Source: Chloranthus sessilifolius
Taxonomy: Eukaryota; Streptophyta; Magnoliopsida; Chloranthales; Chloranthaceae
Assembly: GCA_021018995.1 (NCBI GenBank)
Contig: CM037596.1
Location: 105,879,416-105,943,415, forward strand
Reading direction: 5' to 3'
DNA: 64,000 nucleotides
Positions 18,401-24,428 of this stretch are shown piece by piece. Numbering within the stretch: the stretch's first letter is position 1; the number at the start of each line of letters is the position of its first letter. Position numbers and translations under genes: made by a program. The notes below the pieces were generated by a model. The model saw only the letters and a list, made by a program, of their open reading frames with translations. It ran no database searches and had not been told where the DNA came from.

Positions 18401-21294
18401 GCAACTAATACATTGGAGAGAGTGGCTCCACTCACGCACGCAGTTGGAAACGTATTAAAGCGTGTGTTTGTGATCGGGTTCTCGATTGTTATCTTCGGTA
18501 CGCCATATATGAACCTATTTTTTTTCTTTTTGTTCATATTAAATGTCTTTAATCGACAGCCCTACTCGACCCATTTTAACCTGTAATTGATGCACAGGTA
18601 ACAAGATCACGATGCAGACCGGCATCGGAACATGCATTGCGATTGCCGGCGTTGCCATCTACTCCTACATCAAGGCCAAGATGGAAGAAGAGAAACGAGT
18701 GAGTGATTTTATCATAGGCTTCTAACTTGCTAACATTATGCATTTCAAGGATCAAAAATTCAAAATTTCGGCCGAAATGACCAATATTTTGGCCGAAATT
18801 ATCTGAAACTGAAATTTTGGACAGAAATTTCGGTCATTTTAGCATGGGGATCAAAATTTTGGTTGCAGTCCCCTCCGAAACCGAAATGATAACCGAAATT
18901 TTGATCCTTGACGCATTTTCAACACATACGAAAATTTATGTAGAAGTGTAGCCTATTGCATGCCTGACTCGTGTACCAAGAGCAATGCACGAGTAAATTT
19001 TCCTCCGCCCAATTAGTCATACATTAGGAGATGCACAGATATTTATGAGAGCGAAATTAGTGAAAGTATGTTTTTTTTATATTTCACTGATTTAGTACTC
19101 TTAAGTGCCCATAAAATATTTGTTCAACTCTCAAGGTTTGCCAAGTTTGGCATAGGTCGGGTGCTTAAGGCTGTGTTTGGGTTAGCTTTTATAAGAGCAG
19201 AAGCAGCTCTTTATCTGCTCTCTATCAGAACAGATAAAATCTGCTATGAGATAAAATTTTATCACTTAAAACAGCTCCCCGCAAGAACAAATGAGGCAAG
19301 GAGCTGTATTACCAAATGTAAAAGTAGTTCTTTGTTGGAGTCAAAAAGTGAAAGAGCTGCTTTTTGCAGCAAAAGAGCTAACCCAAATGCAACCTAATAC
19401 TAACTCCATGGGTAAATATCCTTTCTGGTAGAAGATATGTGGAATATTTGACTTCATATGTGGTGGATTCTGAAAAGGTTTCAATGGGCCAAATTGGGCC
19501 TGATGCACCTTTGAACCTGATATCTAGGCCCGATAAATAGATGGGCTAGGTGCCTCTGTCAGAAAATTCTCCAAATTAATCAAATTTTGGTCTAAATTCT
19601 CCTAATTCATGGTCTGCCAAACTTTTCAAAGAACTCGAATATTTACAAATTTGACTAGTTTTTTTAGTTTTTCCAAATTTTTATGATTGTGACACATGCT
19701 TTAATCATATTTGGTACTGTTTTCCTATGACAGGGAATTGTTGATGTATGTGGATTGTGTAATGCACCTATTTTATTATTTAAAAACATCATTTGAAGCT
19801 TTAAATAAATAAAGATATATTTTTTGTATGTTAATCCTTTATTATTGTTTTATATAATCTCCAATTTTTTTAAAAAAAATTCTTCAAATCTTTTCCGATT
19901 TAAACTGATTTGACCTTCCACCAACGATTTCCTAATCCGAAATTGGTTCCTATGTTAGGTGCAACCCTGACATTTATGACACTGTTAAAAATTGGATTGT
20001 TTAAATCCCAACTCAGCCCATTGACACCCTGGCTGCGTTTGGGTTAGCTCTTTTGGGGCAAAGAGCAGCTCTTTCACTTTTTGGCTCCCGCAGAGAACTA
20101 CTTTTACATTTTGTAACACAGCTCCTCGCCTCATTTGCTCTGATGGGGAACTGTTTTAAGTGATAAACCTGCTCTCTGTCTTCTCTATCTCAGAGCAGAT
20201 AAAATCTGCTCTGATGGAGAATAAGCAAAGAACTGCTTCTGCTCTTAAAGAGCTAACCCAAACACTGCCTAACCATTAGGAAGACTGTTACAGTTCTCAC
20301 TTTCAGTGCGTTCGGCTTAGCTCCTTGGTCTAGGAGCGGCAATTGGGCTCTGGTGTGGCCCTCTTAAGCCCTTAACGTGTTTGGTAATGCAAATCCTCGC
20401 CCCATTTGCATAGGTGAAGAGTCGTTTTAAATTTTATTTTATTTATTATTATTTTTTTTTTAAGTTCTTTGGCGGGTAGCAGGCATAGCCATGACGTGTG
20501 CTGGTGTGGAGCTTGTCCAAATGCACCTTAGGAAGTCATTGCCAGTTTTAATGAGATAGATTCTCCCTACCTACATGAGAAGATAACCAAGCCTACTTAT
20601 ATCTATTCAATCATGCTTTCTGTTAAAAGTAGGCTTTCAATTCGTCTGGAGCATGGATCAAAATATCATCCGACACATATTAGTTTTGGACCTAAACGAT
20701 ATGGAAAATTGGGTATTTCTTAGTGCCCCTTAAAAATAGTCAATTTATTGTTTGAATCTTCTGTATCGCCCGTATCGGATGATAATTTCAAATTATCTTC
20801 CAATGAGACCCCCAGCTTCAAGTGACGAAAGGAAAATACCGATACGTATCATCCGGAACTGATACGTATCGTTTGGTACGTCTTGGTTTTGGAGTTGGAT
20901 GATACATACCAATTTTCCGAACTTTTGACCCATGATCGTCCGGAGCCCTGACCTTTATCAATGCCAGCTTTTAATGGGAGAAGCCTCCAAAAAGCAGCCA
21001 CCAGGGCTTGTTTATCTCTCTATATTATTAACGCCTCATTAATCCTTTTTATAAGGAATGTTGAGACCTTAGAGGCTTTAATCCAAATGTGAAAAGTTTA
21101 TTGTCATAGATATCAAGGGCATTGAAATCCGTGATTTGTTTTTTTTTATTTGTGCGTGTGGCTTGAAGAAGTACTCGATATCTTTGAATAAAGCCTTAAG
21201 ACTTATTTCGATTTTTTCGATGAATAATAATAAAGCCTTTAAGACTTCTAACAGAGTAGTTTTAAACTGGTTGCAGCAATTGAAAAGTGCATGA
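4849..21294 (+). CDS. TPT: Chloroplast triose-phosphate/phosphate translocator, 12 exons
   Basis: An inner-envelope antiporter that exports triose phosphate and 3-phosphoglycerate from the stroma in strict exchange for phosphate. Joined exons 4849-5114, 5205-5279, 8474-8539, 8656-8734, 14183-14303, 14425-14520, 15604-15716, 15926-16003, 16541-16657, 18398-18497, 18598-18698 and 21277-21294 give 409 residues, close to the usual plant TPT length of about 400-410. Residues 1 to about 85 are a Ser/Arg-rich transit peptide. The translocator fold starts at [14 protein letters not shown] (101-114). [15 protein letters not shown] spans 122-136, and [18 protein letters not shown] spans 182-199. Lys202 and the pair Lys358-Arg359 (LKRVFVIGF) match basic residues implicated in phosphate binding in this family. 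The tail is EEEKRQLKSA. The start ATG has G at -3 and +4 and gives a typical transit peptide. No frame break was found. Large introns (3.2, 5.4, 1.7 and 2.6 kb) are transposon-filled. PPT, GPT and XPT paralogues are less likely given the TPT-specific wording throughout. Confidence 0.97.
5205..5279 (+). CDS. TPT: TPT exon 2
   Basis: The acceptor is TTTTCAG|G and the donor ATGTG|GTGCGT. It encodes [20 protein letters not shown] then FFFFM and two bases of Trp114, the start of the first membrane helix. Intron 1 is 90 bp. Confidence 0.95.
5442..5643. mobile_element. GATACGTATC-family hAT-like MITE in TPT intron 2
   Basis: It starts CATGCCTCAAAAATTCGG and ends ATATTTTGGCCCATA, flanked by GATCCGAT (5434-5441) and GATCAGAT (5644-5651), an 8-bp duplication with one mismatch. 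The interior has repeated GATACGTATCGG words. Confidence 0.75.
5770..6170 (+). pseudogene. LINE ORF2 C-terminal relic (zf-RVT region)
   Basis: The plus frame reads [19 protein letters not shown] at 5788-5844, the zinc-binding zf-RVT motif that follows the reverse transcriptase of plant LINEs. After a stop and frame shifts come [10 protein letters not shown] and [16 protein letters not shown], matching the usual run of that domain (WNIIPLAIFW...ERNxRxFEDK). Several stops and shifts make it non-functional. Confidence 0.7.
6450..6580. repeat. GA-rich microsatellite
   Basis: Runs of (GA)n interrupted by short spacers lie inside the MULE-like element in TPT intron 2. Confidence 0.85.
6712..7137. 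other. Intron 2 filler, nothing recognised
   Basis: AT-rich sequence between the MULE-like element and the next foldback element, with no ORF, repeat end or motif that I can assign. Confidence 0.4.
7379..7561 (+). mobile_element. tRNA-derived SINE with (TA)n tail
   Basis: The direct repeat TGCCACAA (7371-7378 and 7562-7569) brackets the segment. The sequence after TGATCTAGCGACTTGGG resembles a pol III A box. GGGTTCAAAACCG about 30 bp later fits the B box (GGTTCGANTCC). The element ends in (TA)n at 7519-7561. It interrupts the foldback element, so it is the younger of the two. Confidence 0.7.
7519..7561. repeat. (TA)n microsatellite
   Basis: A pure dinucleotide run forming the SINE tail. The IYIYIY reading frames here are artefacts. 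Confidence 0.95.
7798..8380. mobile_element. MULE-like element, GGGAGCCATTACTTGC family
   Basis: The left end GGGAGCCATTACTTGCACAC matches the element at 5660. The right end is GTGTGTGATAA. Flanks TTAATTTTA (7789-7797) and GTAATTTTA (8381-8389) agree at 8 of 9 bases. No transposase. It lies in TPT intron 2, about 90 bp before exon 3. A second copy starts at 9869. Confidence 0.6.
8474..8539 (+). CDS. TPT: TPT exon 3
   Basis: The acceptor is TTGCAG|G and the donor CCCTTA|GTACGT. It encodes the end of Trp114, then [20 protein letters not shown] and the first two bases of Tyr136, the signature start of the translocator domain. Confidence 0.95.
8656..8734 (+). CDS. TPT: TPT exon 4
   Basis: The acceptor is TTTGCAG|T and the donor CGCGCT|GTAAGT. 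It encodes [20 protein letters not shown] then GLPKRA (137-162), a membrane helix and the loop after it. Intron 3 is 116 bp. Confidence 0.95.
9051..9293. mobile_element. GATACGTATC-family hAT-like MITE
   Basis: Perfect ends are CAAGGTATCAAAAATC...GATTTTGATACCTTG. Flanks ACCACAAT and ACCACACC agree at 6 of 8 bases. Interior CCGATACGTATTGG-type palindromes. Lies in TPT intron 4. Confidence 0.75.
9355..9435. repeat. (TA)n microsatellite, about 80 bp
   Basis: An uninterrupted TA run in TPT intron 4. Confidence 0.95.
9436..9868. other. GGTTGGG-rich hAT-like remnant and AT-rich filler
   Basis: Bases 9460-9680 contain GGTTGGGTGGGGTCAGG-type words like those in the TAGGGG hAT-like elements at 21572 and 40855, but the ends are not clear. 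The rest is AT-rich without features. Confidence 0.35.
9869..10249. mobile_element. MULE-like element fragment, GGGAGCCATTACTTG family
   Basis: The left end GGGAGCCATTACTTGTACAC and about 350 bp of interior closely follow the element at 7798. The right end is lost where the CAAGGATC-family MITE begins at 10250. Confidence 0.6.
10250..10452. mobile_element. CAAGGATC-family hAT-like MITE
   Basis: The ends are AAGGATCAAAATTTC...AAATTTTGATCCTTG and the interior has repeated CGAAATTTCG words. The flanks are not clearly duplicated. Confidence 0.7.
10570..10780. repeat. Foldback MITE, GACAGATTTTAT type
   Basis: GTGCTGGCGGATGATGTGGC (10632) pairs imperfectly with GTTGCGCCACATCAACTGC, and the right end is ATAAAATCTGTC. 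A related copy is at 12668-12824. Confidence 0.4.
10950..11403. mobile_element. Foldback MITE, ACGATGGAGATC family
   Basis: The left half contains GATGATGGAGATTG...GATCTTGAGATCATGG. The right half is its imperfect reverse complement (CTCAAGATCTATTATACG...GATCTCCATCATCTAATTC). It ends GGGCACATTTATAGGTACCC. A half copy of the same family follows at about 11410-11620. Confidence 0.6.
11626..12015. mobile_element. MITE with TAGGAGCTTCTCC / GGAGATGTTCTA ends
   Basis: The left end TAGGAGCTTCTCCAAGAGGT and right end ACCTGTTGGAGATGTTCTA are imperfect inverted repeats of the widespread plant AGAGCATCTCCAACAG type. The interior is AT-rich with GGGATACC words. Another member is at 41478-41874, and a probable eroded one runs from 12083 (AAGAGCATCTCCAACAG) to about 12649 (ATTGCTCTAAG). 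Confidence 0.6.
12668..12824. repeat. Foldback MITE, GACAGATTTTAT type
   Basis: Left GACAGATTTTATGCAAG...TGAAGGCGGC pairs with right GGCCTTCACTTTGTACCC...AAAATCTGTC. No coding. Confidence 0.5.
12825..13887. other. TPT intron 4 filler, nothing recognised
   Basis: AT-rich sequence with no repeat ends, splice-consistent exon or ORF resembling a known protein. The open frame at 13601-13834 shows no recognisable domain. Confidence 0.4.
13888..14111. mobile_element. GATACGTATC-family hAT-like MITE with perfect 8-bp TSD
   Basis: It starts CAAGGTATCAAAAGCGG and ends TTTTTTATACCATT. ATGGAAGC flanks both sides exactly (13880-13887 and 14112-14119). The interior has many CCGATACG/CGTATCGG palindromes. 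It sits 71 bp before TPT exon 5. Confidence 0.85.
14183..14303 (+). CDS. TPT: TPT exon 5
   Basis: The acceptor is GTGTGCAG|CCT and the donor ATAAAAG|GTGAGC. It encodes [20 protein letters not shown] and [20 protein letters not shown] (163-202), the most conserved part of the family, ending with Lys202. Confidence 0.97.
14425..14520 (+). CDS. TPT: TPT exon 6
   Basis: The acceptor is GTTTCAG|CT and the donor CTCG|GTAAGG. It encodes [18 protein letters not shown] and the helix ending in PVVLG. Confidence 0.97.
14688..14886. mobile_element. GATACGTATC-family hAT-like MITE in TPT intron 6
   Basis: It starts GGGTCAAAAATTCGG and ends TATTTTGATCCATGC, with flanks TCACGAAT (14680-14687) and TCACGATT (14887-14894), 7 of 8 matching. 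Confidence 0.75.
14895..15603. other. TPT intron 6 filler
   Basis: AT-rich, with the phrase CCTCATGTAGGGTTCA(A/T)CCC repeated at 15025 and 15102. No other feature seen. Confidence 0.4.
15604..15716 (+). CDS. TPT: TPT exon 7
   Basis: The acceptor is ATTTTAG|GT. The donor AATG|GTTCGT is weak for a plant 5' splice site. Reading on gives a stop within four codons, so splicing here is required. It encodes [20 protein letters not shown] then [17 protein letters not shown]. Confidence 0.95.
15926..16003 (+). CDS. TPT: TPT exon 8
   Basis: The acceptor is TATTGTAG|ACG and the donor CTCATT|GTGAGT. It encodes [20 protein letters not shown] then IPPALI. Confidence 0.97.
16163..16431. mobile_element. 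Foldback MITE, ACGATGGAGATC family, compact copy
   Basis: A near-symmetrical inverted repeat folds at about 16318. The left arm has GTTGAATCGGACGATGGAG and ACACCATGGGCACTG. The right arm has GCCCATGGTGTCAAGATC and CTCCATTGTTCGATTCAAC. Lies in TPT intron 8. Confidence 0.75.
16541..16657 (+). CDS. TPT: TPT exon 9
   Basis: The acceptor is TTTTGCAG|TTC and the donor AATCAG|GTACTT. It encodes [20 protein letters not shown] then [19 protein letters not shown]. Confidence 0.97.
16696..17380. mobile_element. Tourist-like (PIF/Harbinger) MITE with GA-rich core, 685 bp
   Basis: Ends GGGTCTGTTTGGATG...CTATCCAAACAAACCC are flanked by TTA on both sides (16693-16695, 17381-17383), the 3-bp duplication of PIF/Harbinger. 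About 220 bp of the interior (16918-17140) is expanded GAGA repeat. The element starts 38 bp after the exon 9 donor. Confidence 0.85.
16915..17140. repeat. GA-rich microsatellite
   Basis: (GA)n runs with interspersed GTAGA words lie inside the Tourist-like element. The Leu/Ser-rich frame on the minus strand is a by-product. Confidence 0.9.
17589..17904 (-). mobile_element. TRIM (miniature LTR element) in TPT intron 9
   Basis: Two direct repeats of exactly 113 bp (17589-17701 and 17792-17904), both TGATAAATTTGGG...CTTCAACA, flank a 90-bp centre. A perfect 5-bp duplication GTATG surrounds the whole (17584-17588, 17905-17909). GCTTTGATACCA at 17780-17791 is the reverse complement of a tRNA-Met-type primer-binding site, and a G-rich tract on the minus strand near 17702 fits the polypurine tract. 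The orientation is therefore minus. No coding capacity. Confidence 0.9.
18115..18376. mobile_element. GATATGTATCGG-family hAT-like MITE next to TPT exon 10
   Basis: It begins CATGGTTTGAAATAGCC and ends TTCATTTTAACTCCTTA. TTTGTGAT flanks both sides exactly (18107-18114, 18377-18384). The right duplication ends 13 bp before the exon 10 boundary, so the branch-point region of intron 9 must use MITE sequence or its duplication. Confidence 0.8.
18398..18497 (+). CDS. TPT: TPT exon 10
   Basis: The acceptor is GATTCTTAG|GTG and the donor ATCTTCG|GTACGC. It encodes [20 protein letters not shown] then [13 protein letters not shown], including the Lys358-Arg359 pair tied to substrate phosphate binding. 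Confidence 0.97.
18598..18698 (+). CDS. TPT: TPT exon 11
   Basis: The acceptor is ATGCACAG|GT and the donor AAACGA|GTGAGT. It encodes [20 protein letters not shown] then [14 protein letters not shown], the last helix and the charged stromal or cytosolic tail. Confidence 0.97.
18746..18910. mobile_element. CAAGGATC-family hAT-like MITE, 165 bp
   Basis: Ends CAAGGATCAAAAATTC...AAATTTTGATCCTTG are flanked by ATGCATTT (18738-18745) and ACGCATTT (18911-18918), 7 of 8 matching. Lies in TPT intron 11. Confidence 0.85.
19169..19394. mobile_element. Tourist-like MITE (GGCTGTGTTTGGG), copy 1
   Basis: Ends GGCTGTGTTTGGGTTAGC...GCTAACCCAAATGCAACC are flanked by TAA on both sides, a PIF/Harbinger-type 3-bp duplication. 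The interior contains AGAGCAGAAGCAGCTC and similar words. Confidence 0.75.
20031..20269. mobile_element. Tourist-like MITE, copy 2, inverted relative to copy 1
   Basis: Ends GGCTGCGTTTGGGTTAGC...GCTAACCCAAACACTGCC. The interior words of copy 1 appear here as their reverse complement, so the two copies face each other about 640 bp apart in TPT intron 11. A more distant relative lies at about 20305-20527. Confidence 0.75.
20652..20937. mobile_element. GATACGTATC-family hAT-like MITE
   Basis: It begins CATGGATCAAAATATC and ends ACTTTTGACCCATGATC, with flanks GTCTGGAG (20644-20651) and GTCCGGAG (20938-20945), 7 of 8 matching. Lies in TPT intron 11. Confidence 0.8.
21277..21294 (+). CDS. TPT: TPT exon 12 (terminal, 18 bp)
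   Basis: The acceptor is TGGTTGCAG|CAA. It encodes QLKSA and the TGA stop. It completes the usual TPT tail (EEEKRQMKAA or similar) in phase after EEEKR. It was chosen over a longer in-phase candidate at 22976 (RYHHYHPIEV...), which has no family counterpart. Confidence 0.9.
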   Translation, partial: QLKSA

Positions 21295-21540
21295 GAAGGA
21301 AGGGGAACTAGGAGCTGCTATGGGGTGCAAGTGTACGAAAATGTGGGATGGAGAGGGTTTAATTTATTGCTTCTGAAGTTAAACTTTTTTTCTTATTTCT
21401 TTTTCCCTTCACTTCTTTTGGAGTAAAAGATTCTGATTTTCCATGAGAAGAGAATTGTTGAATCAGAAATAATAGCTTTCTGTAACAAGGTTCAATAATA
21501 GCTTTCTTTAACCAGCTTAAGGGGAGAGCTTAGCTAGAGA
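21295..21540 (+). other. Probable TPT 3' untranslated region
   Basis: A transposon-free, T-rich stretch after the stop. AATAAT polyadenylation-like signals lie at 21468-21473 and 21494-21499. The exact cleavage site cannot be read from sequence alone. Confidence 0.6.
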
Positions 21541-21571
21541 TTCAAATGGTCTATTAGTGTATGGTTGTTAC

Positions 21572-22189
21572 TAGGGGTCTCAATGGGCCGGGCCAGCCCG
21601 AATTTTGGCCCGCACTCAGCCTATAAAAAGCGGTATCTTTTGTAAAACTGACCCAGTCCGGTACCCGGGTTGGACCCGAATTGATTCGAGCCGGGCTTGG
21701 GTTAAATGTTCCAACACCCAGCCCGCACCTGCCCAAATACAAAAATAAAAAATTTAGTGTATATATATAAAATATTAAGAGTATTTTACTTAGATGTTTT
21801 GAGATTAAACCATTGAATGGTTTACAATCAATGGCATTTAAGTAAAAGTACACTTGCAATCTCAATCAATACTACCTTCATAAATAGAAACCTTAAAATA
21901 GGGTTCTCACTTTATCACAATCTCTACCATCTCTAGTCTCAACTCTAAGCAAGCCTCTTCCTCTGTTAAACTCTCTCTTTGAAAATTGATTTGATTTTAT
22001 TTTTTTATCAAATTTTATTTTTAAAAAAATTATTCAAAAAAGATCGGAAAGAAAAAAGCCCAAGGCCCTGCTATGGGTTGGGCTTGGGCTGAGCACATTG
22101 CAGCTTGGGTTAGAGTCAGACTAAAAAAATTGGAAACCCGAGCAGGGTTGAACCCTAGCCCAGCCTAACCCGGCCCATTGAGAGCCCTA
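21572..22189. mobile_element. hAT-like non-autonomous element, 618 bp
   Basis: Ends TAGGGGTCTCAATGGGCCGG...CCGGCCCATTGAGAGCCCTA are flanked by GTTGTTAC (21564-21571) and GTTGGTAC (22190-22197), an 8-bp duplication with one mismatch. The interior is rich in GGCCCGG/CAGCCC words and AT-rich filler. No transposase. It lies immediately downstream of the TPT 3'UTR. Confidence 0.85.
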
Positions 22190-22249
22190 GTTGGTACTAA
22201 GTGCACGGCCGGAAAATGCAGTACGAGGGTCGATGACCTCTTTCCAAAC

Positions 22250-22475
22250 TAGGGGTGCAAATGGGTGATGTCAGATTGCCCGTTTATCTGAACCCTCAAC
22301 CCAAACAGATTGGCAAAAACTCCGATCGGGTCAGGTCAGATTGACAAAACTAGGTTGAAATATAATGGAGAGGGAGGGAGTCAGGTCGAGTCAGGTTAGA
22401 AGTCAGAACCCAAACTCGAACCCTAGAGAGTTGGGTGACTTGACTTGTCACGTTGTCCCCACCCATCTGCACCAA
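22250..22475. mobile_element. hAT-like MITE, TAGGGGTGCAAATGGGT ends
   Basis: The left end TAGGGGTGCAAATGGGT pairs with the right end ACCCATCTGCACC with one mismatch in the aligned part. The interior has GGTCAGGTCAG-type words. Confidence 0.65.
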
Positions 22476-22477
22476 GG

Positions 22478-22600
22478 TTCAAATCTCTCGATTTTCTAAT
22501 ATGTGTCAGCTAGCTCCAAATCGATACGTATCAGATAATATCACCGGTTTTAGAAAATACATTGTTATGTATTGGCTGAAACTTCATGTATCGACCTGGG
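22478..22600. mobile_element. GATACGTATC-family MITE fragment
   Basis: CAAGGTTCAAATCTCTCGAT followed by ATCGATACGTATCAG. The right part is missing. Confidence 0.45.
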
Positions 22601-22609
22601 GACCTTCGA

Positions 22610-22795
22610 CATGGTTCAAAATTTCGGCCTTATCGGCTGAATCATTTCGGTTTCGGTCCCCACCAAAACGATAACTTTAACTGAAATTTCAGTCCAAATA
22701 TATATGGAGGGAAATTTATTAGCCGAAATTTTGGTTCAAATTTTTTATTTTGGTCATGTCCAAAACCGAAAAAGAAACCTCTAATTTGATCCTTG
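22610..22795. mobile_element. CAAGGATC-family hAT-like MITE with perfect 8-bp TSD
   Basis: Ends CATGGTTCAAAATTTCGG...AATTTGATCCTTG are flanked exactly by ACCTTCGA (22602-22609 and 22796-22803). 186 bp. Confidence 0.85.
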
Positions 22796-23029
22796 ACCTT
22801 CGATGTTAGAATCTTCTACTAGGTATAATTTTTTTAGCCAAGACATGTCAATCATAGGCCGTTAGTTGAATTACTTGATTGATAGGTTGTAGAGTGCGGC
22901 ATAACATACCTTAAGGCTAAATGTTCATTCCCTAATACTCATTAATGACATGAAATTTTATGCATTAATGTGCAGAGATACCATCATTACCACCCTATTG
23001 AAGTGCAAGCTCCTCCAACCGGTAAGCAT

Positions 23030-23400
23030 ACATCACCTTTAAATCAGACGATAGAGATCATTTTTTATCAATGTTCTACACAACGGATCTTGCGATCACG
23101 GGCGTTCTATCAAGTGATCAATTTTCTATTTCACGTGGCACACATCCCAAAAGGTGATCCTAAAATCATGTGATACATCACTCTCAAGCATGATTTTAGG
23201 GTCAGCTTTTCATATGTGTGAAATATGTAATAAAAAAATTGACTGTTTGATGGTGCACCTATAATCTAGAGATCCATTGTGCAAAAGATTGAGAGAAAAA
23301 ACAATACCTATCATCTGATTGAGAGGCAGTCAATGTGTGCCGATTGGAGGAGATGGGGTGAAATCACAGTTCCATGGGCTGTAAATAATGGTACGCAGGT
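23030..23400. mobile_element. Foldback MITE, ACGATGGAGATC family
   Basis: Left AATCAGACGATAGAGATC...GATCTTGCGATCACGG pairs with right ATAATCTAGAGATCCATTG...ACCTATCATCTGATTG about a centre near 23190. Confidence 0.65.
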
Positions 23401-23654
23401 ACAAATATCCTCCTAAGGTGGACACTTCTAGGGAGTAAAGTGTCGGACTCTCAAAGCTCCTCTAGTCTTGATTCTTAAAATGTGTCGAGATGGGCTACCA
23501 GTTGGACGGCTTGAAATTGGCCAAACATGAAAATGGACCCTAGCCTTAATTTTTGCAAAGAGCTGGCATCGGGTAATCCACATGTTCCAAATTTTGATTC
23601 AAACGAGTGACTAATTAGGTACATGTGACATTATTTTTCATTAAAATGTGTTAC

Positions 23655-23875
23655 TTGCATTATATCAAAAATTGATCGATACCGATACATATCGGTTTTG
23701 GATAAATCGATACGTATCAGTATCTAAACTCGATATCAATATCGGTCGATACAGTATCAGTTTCGGCCGATACCTTTATTTTTATTTTTCCTTTCTTTTT
23801 TTTAAATAGGCCGATACATATCAGTATCGGATGATACGTATCAACCAAGTTGTATTAGTCCTCCATCCGATAAAA
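23655..23875. mobile_element. GATACGTATC-family MITE, right end eroded
   Basis: TATCAAAAATTGATCGATACC at the left, then CGATACGTATCAG, GGCCGATACATATCAG and a CCTCCATCC tail. Confidence 0.5.
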
Positions 23876-23879
23876 ATGA

Positions 23880-24428
23880 TCTTTTTTTCTTCATTTTCTT
23901 CTTCTAAAATAATCATGAGAATTATAATTTCACCATCCGATAAAAATAATCAATTTGGTCTTTTTTTGAAAGAAAAAAAAAAAATTTATTTTCAAGAAGC
24001 ATATAAAAGCCATTTTATACGGGGAAAATATGTACAACATATTTTTTCGTTTAAAATGCGTTTTATATGATTTTTTTAGATAAAATGTTTTTTATTCTTA
24101 AAAAAAGTTTAATTAAATTTTTTTTTTTTTTAATTTTTCCCATATTTTCCGTTTTTATTATTCTTTCTAAATTTTTCCCTTGACGTATTCGAGTACCCCA
24201 TCTTTTTCCATTGCTACGTCTGTCTCTGTGACTCTGGTTGTTAATTAAAGGCTTAAAGCATTAAAAATTCTGAAAAGCACAAAATTGCTCCTTTGAAGAC
24301 CCAACTCGAGCCGGGCATGTTATTCTCCGATCTACCACACTAGGCCCTAAAAGGGAAAGGACTCACTTATAGCCCATGATCAGAATGAGCTTGCAAGCAG
24401 TGTGGGACTAAAGCATCTCATTAGGTGT
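23880..24428. other. AT-rich filler, nothing recognised
   Basis: Homopolymer-rich sequence before the LTR element at 24429. No gene, repeat end or RNA feature seen. Confidence 0.4.

Noticed and set aside
22970-23173. Possible last exon of TPT reading RYHHYHPIEVQAPP after a TGCAG acceptor
   Set aside because: It is in phase with exon 11, but no TPT ends this way. The 18-bp exon at 21277 gives the expected QLKSA tail and is followed by a 3'UTR-like stretch.
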